Of a stretch of 64,000 nt of DNA, positions 15,399 through 23,649 are shown piece after piece; position 1 is the first letter of the stretch, and each line of letters begins with the position of its first letter. A program made the translations under genes and the position numbers. Where the stretch lies: the NCBI RefSeq assembly GCF_028748105.1, contig NZ_CP118168.1, positions 496,001 to 560,000 on the forward strand. The letters run 5' to 3'. The notes under the pieces are model-generated. The model did not search any database. It worked only from the letters and a program-made list of their open reading frames with translations, and was not told where the DNA came from. The stretch is from Entomospira nematocerorum (GTDB taxonomy: Bacteria > Spirochaetota > Spirochaetia > WRBN01).

Positions 15399-15842
15399 AA
15401 TATAACCTCCATAATATAAGATATATTTTTGTATTTTCTTATCATGCCTTCGCATGCAATTTTTACATATTCCCTTAACAAAGATGTCTTTTTCAATCAC
15501 AAGACAACCAGATATATCTGTAATTGTCTCTACGTTGAATGTGACATCGAAATTGGTGATATCACCGCATAAAAGACACTTGAAGTGTCCATGCTCTTCT
15601 AATAATGCATCATATCTAACTTCATTATTCTCAATCGTAATTGCCTTGATAAGTCGATGCGATAATAGTATATTGAGTGTATTATAAACGGTTGTGCGTG
15701 AGAGAGTAGGAATATCTTTGCTTAAATGTTGATATATATCCTCTGCACTGGGATGATTACAGCTATTATGCAACATTTCATATATCTTTATGCGCTGATA
15801 GGATGCACGTAATCCTTTCTCCTCTAGAATTGACTGGTACAT
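14700..15842 (-). CDS. PerR/Fur-family repressor fused in frame to a peroxiredoxin
   Basis: One 380-residue frame joins two normally separate proteins. Residues 1-140 are a complete Fur-family repressor: winged helix (SRTTVYNTLNIL) and structural zinc cysteines C89/C92 and C126/C129. The metal-site candidates are H30, D78, H84 and H86, but the position matching PerR Asp104 is Asn98. Residues 149-380 are a full 2-Cys-like peroxiredoxin with PADFTPVCTTEF (peroxidatic Cys209) and a C-terminal CHDWFLC pair like that of archaeal-type enzymes. No stop separates them. The join is translated from what looks like an ordinary intergenic leader with GGAGG seven bases before ATG 15398, so free peroxiredoxin is probably also made. 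A Per/Fur box overlaps the promoter start site, implying autorepression and peroxide induction. Confidence 0.8.
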   Translation of the reverse strand: MYQSILEEKGLRASYQRIKIYEMLHNSCNHPSAEDIYQHLSKDIPTLSRTTVYNTLNILLSHRLIKAITIENNEVRYDALLEEHGHFKCLLCGDITNFDVTFNVETITDISGCLVIEKDIFVKGICKNCMRRHDKKIQKYILYYGGYIMGHHDMNEGQCCEERFQMPLLGDDAPAFVANTTKGEIHFPADYKGKWVILFSHPADFTPVCTTEFMTFASMAEDFKKLNTELIGLSIDSVFSHIAWLRRIEDLEFNGMKNLKVNFPVIDDIRMDVAKKYGMVQPNQSNQQAVRAVFVIDPHGKIRTIIYYPMSLGRNFDELHRVIQALQTADKLGAAMPANWRPGDDVIVPPAPTTDIARQRVEKPEGMVCHDWFLCTKPSK

Positions 15843-15874
15843 GCTCTATATATTCCATCCTGTAATTTATCTAT

Positions 15875-15924
15875 AATTGTAATCATTACAATTTCAATAT
15901 ATAACGATTTTTTACTTATGTCAA
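15875..15924 (-). promoter_or_regulatory. PerR/Fur box over the fusion gene's promoter
   Basis: A perfect 9-1-9 palindrome, AATTGTAAT-C-ATTACAATT (15875-15893), matches the shape of Per and Fur boxes. The minus-strand promoter is TTGACA (15924-15919), 17 bases, TATATT (15901-15896), so the box sits at the expected transcription start. Binding there would block the gene for the regulator itself. Confidence 0.75.
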
Positions 15925-15951
15925 GACTTTTTTATCATTTCTATAAAATAA

Positions 15952-16104
15952 AGTGGATTAGAAAATGAAATTAAAGTATTAAAAGAACAATCAAATAAAA
16001 CTTGGAATAAAGAAGATCTTGAAAATTTAAGTGAATCGGATAAAAAACAAAAAAAAGAAGAGTTATACTCTTCTTTTGTCATCAATTTTTTTCAATATCA
16101 TTGA
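15952..16104 (+). pseudogene. Possible gene remnant at the edge of the A+T-rich island
   Basis: A 50-residue plus-strand frame without a start codon reads SGLENEIKVLKEQSNKTW and then a charged helical stretch. It resembles the end of a real protein, but it overlaps the terminator and the 3' end of the minus-strand gene at 16082, so it may be chance. I do not recognise it. Confidence 0.25.
16053..16077 (-). terminator. Terminator of the PD-(D/E)XK-like gene
   Basis: AAAAGAAGAG and CTCTTCTTTT pair perfectly around a five-base loop. On the minus strand the stem is followed by further T residues. It begins four bases past the stop codon of the gene at 16082. Confidence 0.8.
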
Positions 16105-17074
16105 TTGTTCTTTTTTGAATTTTGATTTTCATTTTTTTCGGATAAATATTTTTAGGTAACGTATCTGTATAATCTTTACCTATCGCTTTTAATAATTTCT
16201 TCTTATCCTTAATATATGTCTTCTTTAACATATCAATATTTGAATATAAGTAATTATTTAAATCATTACCTATAAAATGTATCGATATATATCTTTTTTC
16301 ATATGGACTTTGATGAATTATTAAATTTTTTGTTAAAAAATTCCTCAAAAGTTCAATATATATTGCATATGGACCATATTCTATAAGTTCATTATATGAA
16401 TCTTTAGAATGTGATAGCTTTAAATTATTTTGTATAAATGGTATAATTTCATTTTTAACCATATCCATTTCATACAATTTCATATTAAAATCAGAATGAA
16501 TCATAAATTTACCATACCAGTTGTTTTTACATAAAACATGTGTACACAAATCATCCATTGGGATAGATATTGAGTCACGTTGCTTAGGTGTAACTATTAA
16601 ATATTCAAATGGTGAATTTGACAATTCAAATGGTAAAATCGTTAATGATTTTTGAACGTCATTCTGGTGTTTAAACTTATCAGAGTAAATATCGTATGAT
16701 TTTACTTCTATGATAAAAGTTTTCTTATTTATTTTCATCAAAATATCGGGTTTTGATATTTGGTTATATTCGATATTATTTATACCAGTTTCAAATATAA
16801 CATTATATTTTATAGTTGGTTCCAATAAAAGATGTTCATCCTTATATAATTTTTGTAATTTTTTAAGTTTATATGGCATGTTTTTAATTATCTCGTTTGA
16901 TAGTTCTATGATACCACAATCAAACAATTTATTAATATTATCCTTTCCCATAATTTGTGAGAAAACACACTTGTGTAAAAGAATGCCATGTTTACTATAC
17001 TGACCTACAAAACCGATAGGATTATCATTTTTAATTATCTCCAAATCTTTTAAATATACATTCTTACTCTTCAT
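16082..17074 (-). CDS. Putative PD-(D/E)XK nuclease (restriction-like orphan)
   Basis: A 330-residue Lys/Asn/Ile-rich protein. SKPDILMKI (P109-D110) followed 13 residues later by FIIEVKSY (E123-x-K125) is the spacing and context of a PD-(D/E)XK nuclease core. The rest, including a Lys-rich C-terminus (KKMKIKIQKRTI), matches no family I can name. AAGGAG lies seven bases before ATG, and a terminator follows at once, so the gene is probably expressed. Its base composition is far more A+T-rich than its neighbours, and a truncated gene lies just upstream (17186-17368), which suggests a laterally acquired, partly decayed restriction or defence unit. Confidence 0.55.
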   Translation of the reverse strand: MKSKNVYLKDLEIIKNDNPIGFVGQYSKHGILLHKCVFSQIMGKDNINKLFDCGIIELSNEIIKNMPYKLKKLQKLYKDEHLLLEPTIKYNVIFETGINNIEYNQISKPDILMKINKKTFIIEVKSYDIYSDKFKHQNDVQKSLTILPFELSNSPFEYLIVTPKQRDSISIPMDDLCTHVLCKNNWYGKFMIHSDFNMKLYEMDMVKNEIIPFIQNNLKLSHSKDSYNELIEYGPYAIYIELLRNFLTKNLIIHQSPYEKRYISIHFIGNDLNNYLYSNIDMLKKTYIKDKKKLLKAIGKDYTDTLPKNIYPKKMKIKIQKRTINDIEKN

Positions 17075-17185
17075 AATAAAACTCCTTCAAATTTTTTATT
17101 TTTTTAAACATATTATTTATTTTTTTTTAATTTTTAATAAATCAATATTATTTTATTAGAAATTTATTAAGTAAAATATTCTTTT

Positions 17186-17368
17186 TCAATGAATTTGTTT
17201 TATATAGTTTTTATAAAAATTTTTATTTGATATAAAATGATTTATGATATTCTCAAAAGATAAAATCGATAATAAATACGTCTTATTATAATATGAAATT
17301 TCTTTATTATTTTCATTAACAATTAAATCATAAAGACTCCCATACAGTACGATTAGCTTGTCATAATG
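17186..17368 (-). pseudogene. C-terminal fragment of a lost gene in the island
   Basis: A 60-residue minus-strand frame, open from a TAA at 17369-17371 to a TGA at 17186-17188, reads as genuine protein: YDKLIVLYGSLYDLI, then NKTYLLSILSFENIINHFI and a Lys/Asn-rich end. It has no start codon or ribosome-binding site, and its 5' end abuts the HPr gene region, so the rest was deleted. It precedes the nuclease-like gene in the same direction, as a methyltransferase or partner gene would. The family is not recognised. Confidence 0.45.
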
Positions 17369-17399
17369 TTATCGCTATATATGAGAGCCTACTAACAGG

Positions 17400-17663
17400 T
17401 TAAATTAGATTGTTACTTTTCATGACAGCAATAACACCCTTGAGGGCATCTTCTTCGTCACTTCCTTCAGCCGAAATTTCAACTTCTGCCCCTTCAGCAA
17501 CAGCAAGGGCTAGAACTTTCAACATAGCCACTAAACTAGCCTCTTTTTCTCCATAGCGAATCGTCATCTTTGATTCATACTTTTTCGCTTCATTGACTAA
17601 AATCGATGTTGGACGTGCATGTAAGCCAATAGGATCTATAATGGTTACTTTCTCATGGACCAT
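17400..17663 (-). CDS. ptsH: Phosphocarrier protein HPr
   Basis: An 87-residue HPr that relays phosphate from enzyme I to sugar EIIA proteins, or acts in regulatory phosphorylation. DPIGLHARPTSILV carries the active His15, and GAEVEISAEGSDEEDALKGV matches the family end. Aligned to Bacillus HPr (NLKSIMGVM), the segment here is SLVAMLKVL, so the regulatory Ser46 is replaced by Ala. The gene is isolated, with no ptsI next to it. The ribosome-binding site AAGGAG-like sequence lies ahead of ATG. Confidence 0.93.
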   Translation of the reverse strand: MVHEKVTIIDPIGLHARPTSILVNEAKKYESKMTIRYGEKEASLVAMLKVLALAVAEGAEVEISAEGSDEEDALKGVIAVMKSNNLI

Positions 17664-17769
17664 CTTTTACTCCTTATTCATAGTGTAATATACAAGAAAT
17701 CGTACTTAATATCTCTTGTCTTCTTAATGAGATCAATATCTATATTTTATCATTATTCCTATAAAATTA

Positions 17770-18306
17770 CTAGACATATCCTAAGAGTTTTTTATAAGAT
17801 TTTTCTTCAATTCTCTCTGCACTCACACCAAGTGATAGAAGTATTTCTTTCACCTCATGTTTAGCTTGATTAACTAATTGAATATCTTCTTCATTCTCGA
17901 TAATTTTCTCTATTTCCAAAAAAAGTCCTAATCCAGCAACTTCTGCTAGTTCATACTGCACTTGACCATCACTGAATAGATGTACCATCTTTGTTTTTTT
18001 GAAGCTGATAACAAAGCCAATGGCCTCAAGCATCTTCTTAGCACTCTCCATATTGTCTACGACTAACTCAATTTCCTTATTCATTTCAACACCATCATAC
18101 GTATGACGTTCTTTATAGGTTAATACCGCACCCTTAGAATCACAACTACGTAGTCGAATACGTTCATCTTGATCCTCTAATCGTTTAAAATAGACATCAT
18201 GCTTTTCATCGAACCCTTTATCATCCATGGTTCCAGATAATTTTCTCTTCAACTGCGTATACTCTTCTGCGGTAATGTGTGCTTTAATTTCTACTTCATA
18301 TGCCAT
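17770..18306 (-). CDS. CYTH-domain protein (class IV adenylate cyclase / CyaB-like)
   Basis: A 178-residue CYTH protein. The N-terminal EVEIKA is the ExExK triphosphate- and metal-binding signature, and alternating basic and acidic strands follow (ERIRLRS, VLTYKERH, NKEIELVV, YELAEVAGLGLFLEIEK), as in the tunnel fold that binds triphosphates. Family members are class IV adenylate cyclases, thiamine triphosphatases or inorganic triphosphatases, and sequence alone does not decide. AAAGGAG precedes ATG 18306, and the gene follows the EEP-family lipoprotein by about 20 bases, so the two are probably co-transcribed. Confidence 0.85.
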   Translation of the reverse strand: MAYEVEIKAHITAEEYTQLKRKLSGTMDDKGFDEKHDVYFKRLEDQDERIRLRSCDSKGAVLTYKERHTYDGVEMNKEIELVVDNMESAKKMLEAIGFVISFKKTKMVHLFSDGQVQYELAEVAGLGLFLEIEKIIENEEDIQLVNQAKHEVKEILLSLGVSAERIEEKSYKKLLGYV

Positions 18307-18324
18307 TGTTTCGCTCCTTTACTC

Positions 18325-19359
18325 TTATTTATTATACTTGAATATTGCAATAACCGGTAGATGATCACTCACTCCATCAATGCTATTTTGATAAAACGCT
18401 TTAGGTTTCACTACAATATCCCCTGTTTCTTCTATTGTATACTGCTCTAAAAAATACTCTAATTCAATTGGTTCTTGTCTTAAAAAAGAGATATCTAAAT
18501 TTATTAATAAATTTTCTGATAATAAAAATCCATCCAAAGCTTGCCAGTTATGATTATAAAAATAACTACCTTGAACAGATTTATCACTCTCTTTCATTGA
18601 AGTTAAGAACGATGGCCAGTCATTATAAAATTCATCAGGGTGCAGCTCTCTCTTATCACCACGAATTCCTATAATGGGAGAGTCTGATGCTTCAATCTTA
18701 ATTAAATTTGTATTAAAATCTCCACCAATAATAACAGAAAGCTGTGATCCATACTGATGGCGTAATCGCTCTATAGCTAAATGAAGCTGTGTCCAAGTGG
18801 CATCTCTACGGATAGCATTTTTCTGATCTCGTTGACTGTGTAAATGAACATTAACAAGTGCTATAACTCGCTCATTCTTAAGTGTAATAATTCCTATTAA
18901 TATCGGTCTAAGATACATCTGTTCTTGGATTGGATCTAAAATTTGGATACTCAGAACCTCCCCAACAGGATACCGACTTAGAATCGCAATTCCTGTAGCG
19001 TGGGATGGCTCTTTGGCGAATAGTACATGCATTCCCTGTAAATAACGAGTTTGATCCATTAAGTCCATTAAGACATGATGATTCTCTACCTCTTGTAATA
19101 ACAGAAAATCTATCGATTTATATTGCTGACTGATACGATCAATTCCTCCAGCAATATTGCTCAATTTTTGTGCATATAATTGTGGGTTTACTTCTTGGAA
19201 TTCACGATATTCACTCCCATCATAAATATCATCAAATAAATTTTGGACATTGTAAGTCACAAAAAGTAACTCCGATCGAAATAACGAACAACTAGGAAAT
19301 AGCAAAGATAGACAAATTATAAAAATAAAATAACTATATTTTAGCTGATACTTATACAT
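18325..19359 (-). CDS. Endonuclease/exonuclease/phosphatase-family lipoprotein
   Basis: A 344-residue protein with a lipoprotein signal peptide ending LLFPSC, so the mature protein is lipid-anchored. The catalytic domain is of the EEP type (DNase I, phosphodiesterase): TYNVQNLFD holds the first Asn, LLLQEVEN the metal-binding Glu, VNVHLHS a catalytic His, GGDFNTN the Asp-Asn pair and SDHLPV the final Asp-His. All key residues are present, so it should be an active extracytoplasmic nuclease or phosphatase. It could help scavenge extracellular nucleic acid, which would suit the nucleoside-salvage genes in this window. Divergent from dnaX. Confidence 0.88.
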   Translation of the reverse strand: MYKYQLKYSYFIFIICLSLLFPSCSLFRSELLFVTYNVQNLFDDIYDGSEYREFQEVNPQLYAQKLSNIAGGIDRISQQYKSIDFLLLQEVENHHVLMDLMDQTRYLQGMHVLFAKEPSHATGIAILSRYPVGEVLSIQILDPIQEQMYLRPILIGIITLKNERVIALVNVHLHSQRDQKNAIRRDATWTQLHLAIERLRHQYGSQLSVIIGGDFNTNLIKIEASDSPIIGIRGDKRELHPDEFYNDWPSFLTSMKESDKSVQGSYFYNHNWQALDGFLLSENLLINLDISFLRQEPIELEYFLEQYTIEETGDIVVKPKAFYQNSIDGVSDHLPVIAIFKYNK

Positions 19360-19444
19360 AATACCAGTTTACCTCAAATTCTTATCGATAACAAGCCATA
19401 TTGAGAAGTACAAAAATCTTATATATGTGTCGATATCTTTTGTA

Positions 19445-20938
19445 ATGAATTATCAAGTTACCGCATCACGCAAACGTCCGAAAAACTTTCAATCCATGAT
19501 TGGTCAAGAATTTGTCTCTGCCGCTATTAGCCATAGTCTGCAGCATGAATCCCTAGCAAATGCTTATCTGTTCACTGGTCCACGTGGAGTAGGGAAGACA
19601 AGCAGTGCGCGTATCCTTGCAACCTGCCTAAACTGTCTCTCTAATGAAACCTTATCCATTCATCCATGTGGGACTTGTACTAATTGTACCGAGATTGCTA
19701 CTGGTAGTAATGTAGATGTTATTGAAATTGATGGAGCTAGTAATACTAGTGTCAATGATATCCGAGGTATAAAAGATGAAATTCTTTTTCCTCCATCACA
19801 TTCCCGCTTTAAAATTTATATCATTGATGAAGTTCATATGCTCTCTACAGGTGCATTCAATGCCTTACTCAAAACGATAGAAGAACCTCCTAAATATGTT
19901 AAATTTATTTTTGCAACAACAGAAAATCATAAAATTCCTGCAACCATCAAGAGCCGATGTCAGCAATTTAACTTTAAGCTTATCACGATTGATCTCATCA
20001 AAAAACAATTAGAAGAAGCTCTTCAAGAACTCCATGTAAATTTTGACGATGATGCTCTATTCTGGCTGGCAAAAGAAGCAAAAGGTAGTATGAGAGATGC
20101 ATATACTCTCCTTGATCAAGCTATTGCCATTAGCCAAGGATCTATTACTCTCAAAGAACTGAAAGATAAAATGGGTTTTGCCGGAATAGACGAGCTCAAT
20201 CTTATACTGGAGAATACACTAGAAGGAAATCTAGAAAAGGCAATAGAAATACTCCATTCACTTTTTATCAAAGGTATTAGTGCCGAACAAATTCTGCATG
20301 ATCTCACTGATTATTTTCATGCATTATTGCTCATTAAACATGGCATACAAAATGAATCATTATTAGGATTTCCTATGCAAAATTTTTCTCTTTTGGTCCA
20401 AGATAAACTTTCTCTCTATCATATCAAAATCTTACTCCAATCACTATTTCAAATCTATAAAGGATCAAAATTTAGTATTAATATCCAATTCGAAGTAGAA
20501 CTATTTTTAAGTGAATTAAGCTCTATCCATTTAAAAGTAGATCCCACCGAGCTTATTCAGGAATTACAAAATGTTAAGAATGAATTAATCAAATCACCTG
20601 AACCAAGAATAATGACTCAACCAGAAGAATATAATAAAAATTCTAATATAAATACGAATATCTCTACTACTGAGATTACTGAAAATTCCTTTGATCTATC
20701 TAGACTCATCCAAACATATCTGGAAGATCAATATGCTATTCTAGTGAATATGGAGCAAATTCAACTAATTGATCAGGATATTGTACTCTATGCTAAATCA
20801 GCTCAAGAGTATAAACAATTACAATCAATTCTCAATGAAATACAAAATTACATACACAAGAGTACAAATGATTCATTATGGAATTTTCGTATTTCTTATG
20901 ATAAACTGGAGTTAATCAATAAAATCTTCCATCAATAA
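19445..20938 (+). CDS. dnaX: DNA polymerase III subunit gamma/tau
   Basis: A 497-residue clamp-loader ATPase subunit. After MNYQVTASRKRPKNFQSMIGQEF come the P-loop GPRGVGKTSSARILA, a zinc module (CLNC... CGTCTNC), IEIDGASNTSVNDIRGIKDEI, Walker B IIDEVHMLS, and the sensor-1 ATTENHKIPATIKSRCQQFNF. The C-terminal third is a short low-complexity linker and domain. I start at ATG 19445, as family members begin MxYQV; an in-frame GTG lies at 19427. Neither has a good ribosome-binding site, which is unusual. ebfC follows after 20 bases. Confidence 0.95.
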   Translation: MNYQVTASRKRPKNFQSMIGQEFVSAAISHSLQHESLANAYLFTGPRGVGKTSSARILATCLNCLSNETLSIHPCGTCTNCTEIATGSNVDVIEIDGASNTSVNDIRGIKDEILFPPSHSRFKIYIIDEVHMLSTGAFNALLKTIEEPPKYVKFIFATTENHKIPATIKSRCQQFNFKLITIDLIKKQLEEALQELHVNFDDDALFWLAKEAKGSMRDAYTLLDQAIAISQGSITLKELKDKMGFAGIDELNLILENTLEGNLEKAIEILHSLFIKGISAEQILHDLTDYFHALLLIKHGIQNESLLGFPMQNFSLLVQDKLSLYHIKILLQSLFQIYKGSKFSINIQFEVELFLSELSSIHLKVDPTELIQELQNVKNELIKSPEPRIMTQPEEYNKNSNINTNISTTEITENSFDLSRLIQTYLEDQYAILVNMEQIQLIDQDIVLYAKSAQEYKQLQSILNEIQNYIHKSTNDSLWNFRISYDKLELINKIFHQ

Positions 20939-20958
20939 TGTAGGAGTGTAATATTATT

Positions 20959-21279
20959 ATGTCTATGAATCCTTTAACATTTTTAAGTCAATTTGGTAAA
21001 ATGAAAGAAGAAGCAAAAGCTATGGAATCTAAACTCACATCTCTACGTGTACAAGGAGAATCGGGAGGTGGTGTAGTTAAAATTACTCTCAATGGTAAAC
21101 TTGAATTAATTGATATTAAATTAGATTCTATTGTTGTTGATAACCGAGATATTCCTATGTTAGAAACTCTTATAAAAAGTGCCTTTATTGATGCATCTAA
21201 CAAATGTAAAGATTCTATTACAAATGAACTAAAATCAAGTAATCTTAGTGCTTTTGAATCACTCCTTAACAAACCATAA
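20959..21279 (+). CDS. ebfC: Nucleoid-associated protein EbfC/YbaB
   Basis: A 106-residue YbaB/EbfC family protein, a dimeric DNA-binding protein that in Borrelia controls erp genes and coats the nucleoid. MNPLTFLSQFGKMKEEAKAMESKLTSL, then GVVKITLNGKLELIDIKLDSI and a C-terminal helix match the family throughout. It is the partner of dnaX, as in most bacteria, though recR does not follow. A shorter start at the third codon is possible. DnaA-box-like sites lie in the gap after its stop codon. Confidence 0.93.
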   Translation: MSMNPLTFLSQFGKMKEEAKAMESKLTSLRVQGESGGGVVKITLNGKLELIDIKLDSIVVDNRDIPMLETLIKSAFIDASNKCKDSITNELKSSNLSAFESLLNKP

Positions 21280-21296
21280 TAAAAACTATCCACTAG

Positions 21297-21491
21297 TTAT
21301 CCACAACTCTATGGTAATTTTATTCACATCTTTTATTATACCAATTTAAACTAATTTTTTTATAAAAAAGAGCTATAACCAAAGTAAATATAGGTTATAG
21401 CTCTTTTTTTTTAATATAATCTATCTATTCTTCTATTTATCAAGATACAAATATATCATATTTATCAACAGAATCACACAAGTTATGCACA
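21297..21491. promoter_or_regulatory. Cluster of DnaA-box-like sites downstream of ebfC
   Basis: One perfect TTATCCACA (21297-21305) and three near-matches, TTATTCACA (21320-21328), TTATCAACA (21462-21470) and TTATGCACA (21483-21491), lie in the non-coding gap 21280-21514. All have the same orientation. They are about 5 kb from the likely origin. Confidence 0.5.
21364..21409. terminator. Bidirectional terminator between ebfC and the HAD gene
   Basis: Arms at 21364-21380 and 21393-21409 pair perfectly over 17 bp with a 12-base loop, with A- and T-tracts at the ends. It lies between two convergent genes. Confidence 0.85.
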
Positions 21492-21514
21492 ATAAAGAAT
21501 AAAGTATTAACAAC

Positions 21515-22318
21515 CTATTTTTTAAGAAAAAGCTCTTCTAAAATTTTAGCAACACCATCTTCATCACTTGTATATTGCGACTCCATCATTGCTATATTTT
21601 TCAATGCATCAGGACTATTTTTCATAGCTACACCAAGATGAGCCATACTCACTAACTCTATATCATTATGATTATCACCAAAGCTAATACTTTCTTCTGC
21701 CTTTAATCCATACATATCCATAATATAATGAGCTGCATTCCCCTTATTGACTACATCACTATAAATTTCAAAAAAAATATCACTTGTGAAACTCATATTC
21801 GCCCCAGCTCCCAGTAAGCCTTGAACTTGAGATGCTATAAACTCTAATTTCTGACGATTCTGCTCAACAAACATCCATTTTGTTACTTGAGAAAAGTCAA
21901 CATCTGCTATTCCTATACCAACAGGGATAAGTCCATTACGTTCACTATAGGACAATAATTCTGGATGGTCAATATAAAAATCAAGTGTCGTCAATTGATC
22001 TTTATTATAAAAATGAAAATATAAATGATTTTCCACAGCAAATTGTAACAATTTCTCTGCCATAGCTTTATCTAAAGCATGATAATAGATTTCTTCTCCT
22101 AAATGTTCTATATAAGCTCCATTATAGCTAATAATAGGTTCATTGAGTAATAACTCTTTATGAAAATTACGCATAGACGTAATAGATCGTCCACTGGCTA
22201 AAATGAATTTAATGCCCATAGATCTGACTGCATGGATAACTTCTTTTGTGTAACTTGTCATTTTTTTGTTACTGGGTAATAATGTGCCATCTAAATCTGT
22301 AAATATAATTTTATACAT
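21515..22318 (-). CDS. HAD-superfamily (Cof-type) phosphatase
   Basis: A 267-residue haloacid-dehalogenase hydrolase of the Cof/YidA group, which dephosphorylates sugar phosphates or cofactor precursors. FTDLDGTLLPS holds the nucleophile and acid Asp, FILASGRS is motif II, the Lys lies before VVNKGNAAHYI, and SFGDNHNDIEL is the metal-binding motif IV. The cap is the alpha/beta type between motifs II and III. AAAGGAG precedes ATG, and the gene follows the NFACT gene by 11 bases as the last gene of the dnaA run. Substrate unknown. Confidence 0.9.
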   Translation of the reverse strand: MYKIIFTDLDGTLLPSNKKMTSYTKEVIHAVRSMGIKFILASGRSITSMRNFHKELLLNEPIISYNGAYIEHLGEEIYYHALDKAMAEKLLQFAVENHLYFHFYNKDQLTTLDFYIDHPELLSYSERNGLIPVGIGIADVDFSQVTKWMFVEQNRQKLEFIASQVQGLLGAGANMSFTSDIFFEIYSDVVNKGNAAHYIMDMYGLKAEESISFGDNHNDIELVSMAHLGVAMKNSPDALKNIAMMESQYTSDEDGVAKILEELFLKK

Positions 22319-22329
22319 TACATACTCCT

Positions 22330-23649
22330 TTATTCATAAAATTGCTCTTGTAATAAACGATTTATTCTCTCTTTTGAATACACGTAAAATAAAGTTTTTC
22401 CTCGTTGAACATCTACAAGACCAGATTTTTTTAATTTTTTAAGATCTTTAACTTGCGCAAAAGTAATTTCAACCTCATTTTGTTGACGTTTCTTACTATA
22501 ATAGTGAGCCAGAGCACACGCATCTTGTATGACCTCATCTGAAAGATGACTATCCTTTCTGTATTTGATGATAACATGAGATCCCTTATCAGCACGAATA
22601 TGAAACCAATAGTCTAAACCTCGTGTGTATTGACGTAATAACATATCATTAGATTGAGAATTTCTACCAACTAAAATCCTATATGACAAAGATTCAAATT
22701 GTAAAAATGATTTTTTTATAGATGCCAGAGGCTTAAACGCATCTTCATTCCTTACACCTATGGTAAGGTTCTCTTTCTCCATCTTATTGATTAATCCTGA
22801 TAGATGTAAAATTCGCTGTGCATCTCGCTTTTGTTGTGTATAAAGTGGTAACATCTCTTCTTGAAATTGCTGATAACACAATTGATACTCTTCTAAAGAG
22901 GTGTAACTACGTGAAAAGAATTCTTGTTCTTTTGCCTCTATGAAGACAGATAAAGAAGAATTTTGTAAACGTAGATGCTCTGATCTATACTGCTCTAGTC
23001 TTTTTTGTTGAACACCTATCATGCTAACTTTAATAGATGATTGCATCTCTTTCATAGGCTTATTCCGATAAAATTGAGCTACTTCATCATGTAAAGATGC
23101 ATCTTTTTTTATAAACCTATTTACATCTTCAGAATTATTTTTATTAAAATTTAGGTAATAAGAGGTATTGCGATATCTATCTATTTGTCGTTGAGCGATC
23201 TCATTTTTCTTACGATAATAAGCATCGATAAGGATCCACTGCGTTGTACATAAATAGATATTTGCAACATGAGCCCACAATAAAATGAGAAAAAAATAAA
23301 CTACATTCCCTCGTTTCACGTGAAACAGTATAGATCGATCATGACGATGATATTCAATTTTACTAATAATGCCATAACGCAATTTTGATTGTAGTAATTC
23401 TTTAAATCGTAATGTTTTAAATCTTTTATTGTTATAATTATCTATGATATAAAAATGAGAATATTTACTTAAATTTATAACTAAATACTTTTTTTCTCTA
23501 TTTTTATAAATTTTGATAATTAAATGTTCATAATCATCTTGATATATCTGCTCAATAGTAGCATTTGTCATATCATATTGTGCCAGTAACGCTTCTATTT
23601 CTACACTATTCAAAGCAAAATAGTTTAAAGAGACGGAATTATCTTTCAC
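22330..23649 (-). CDS. NFACT-family (RqcH-like) protein
   Basis: A 439-residue NFACT protein. The N-terminal NFACT-N domain contains the conserved Asp-Arg pair in IEYHRHDRSILFHV, a helical coiled-coil middle follows, and the NFACT-R domain near the C-terminus reads ILVGRNSQSNDMLLRQYTRG then DYWFHIRADKGSHVII. RqcH acts on stalled 50S subunits and adds Ala tails; older names are fibronectin-binding or FbpA proteins. It is shorter than Bacillus RqcH. The start GTG 23649 overlaps the end of the DUF721 gene by 11 bases. A parS-like site lies inside the gene at 23312-23327. Confidence 0.82.
   Translation of the reverse strand: MKDNSVSLNYFALNSVEIEALLAQYDMTNATIEQIYQDDYEHLIIKIYKNREKKYLVINLSKYSHFYIIDNYNNKRFKTLRFKELLQSKLRYGIISKIEYHRHDRSILFHVKRGNVVYFFLILLWAHVANIYLCTTQWILIDAYYRKKNEIAQRQIDRYRNTSYYLNFNKNNSEDVNRFIKKDASLHDEVAQFYRNKPMKEMQSSIKVSMIGVQQKRLEQYRSEHLRLQNSSLSVFIEAKEQEFFSRSYTSLEEYQLCYQQFQEEMLPLYTQQKRDAQRILHLSGLINKMEKENLTIGVRNEDAFKPLASIKKSFLQFESLSYRILVGRNSQSNDMLLRQYTRGLDYWFHIRADKGSHVIIKYRKDSHLSDEVIQDACALAHYYSKKRQQNEVEITFAQVKDLKKLKKSGLVDVQRGKTLFYVYSKERINRLLQEQFYE
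23312..23327. promoter_or_regulatory. parS-like site (ParB binding)
   Basis: The 14-base palindrome GTTTCACGTGAAAC is intact inside the NFACT gene; only the first outer base of the 16-mer differs from TGTTTCACGTGAAACA. It lies about 3 kb from the predicted origin, where chromosomal parS sites normally cluster. Confidence 0.75.
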
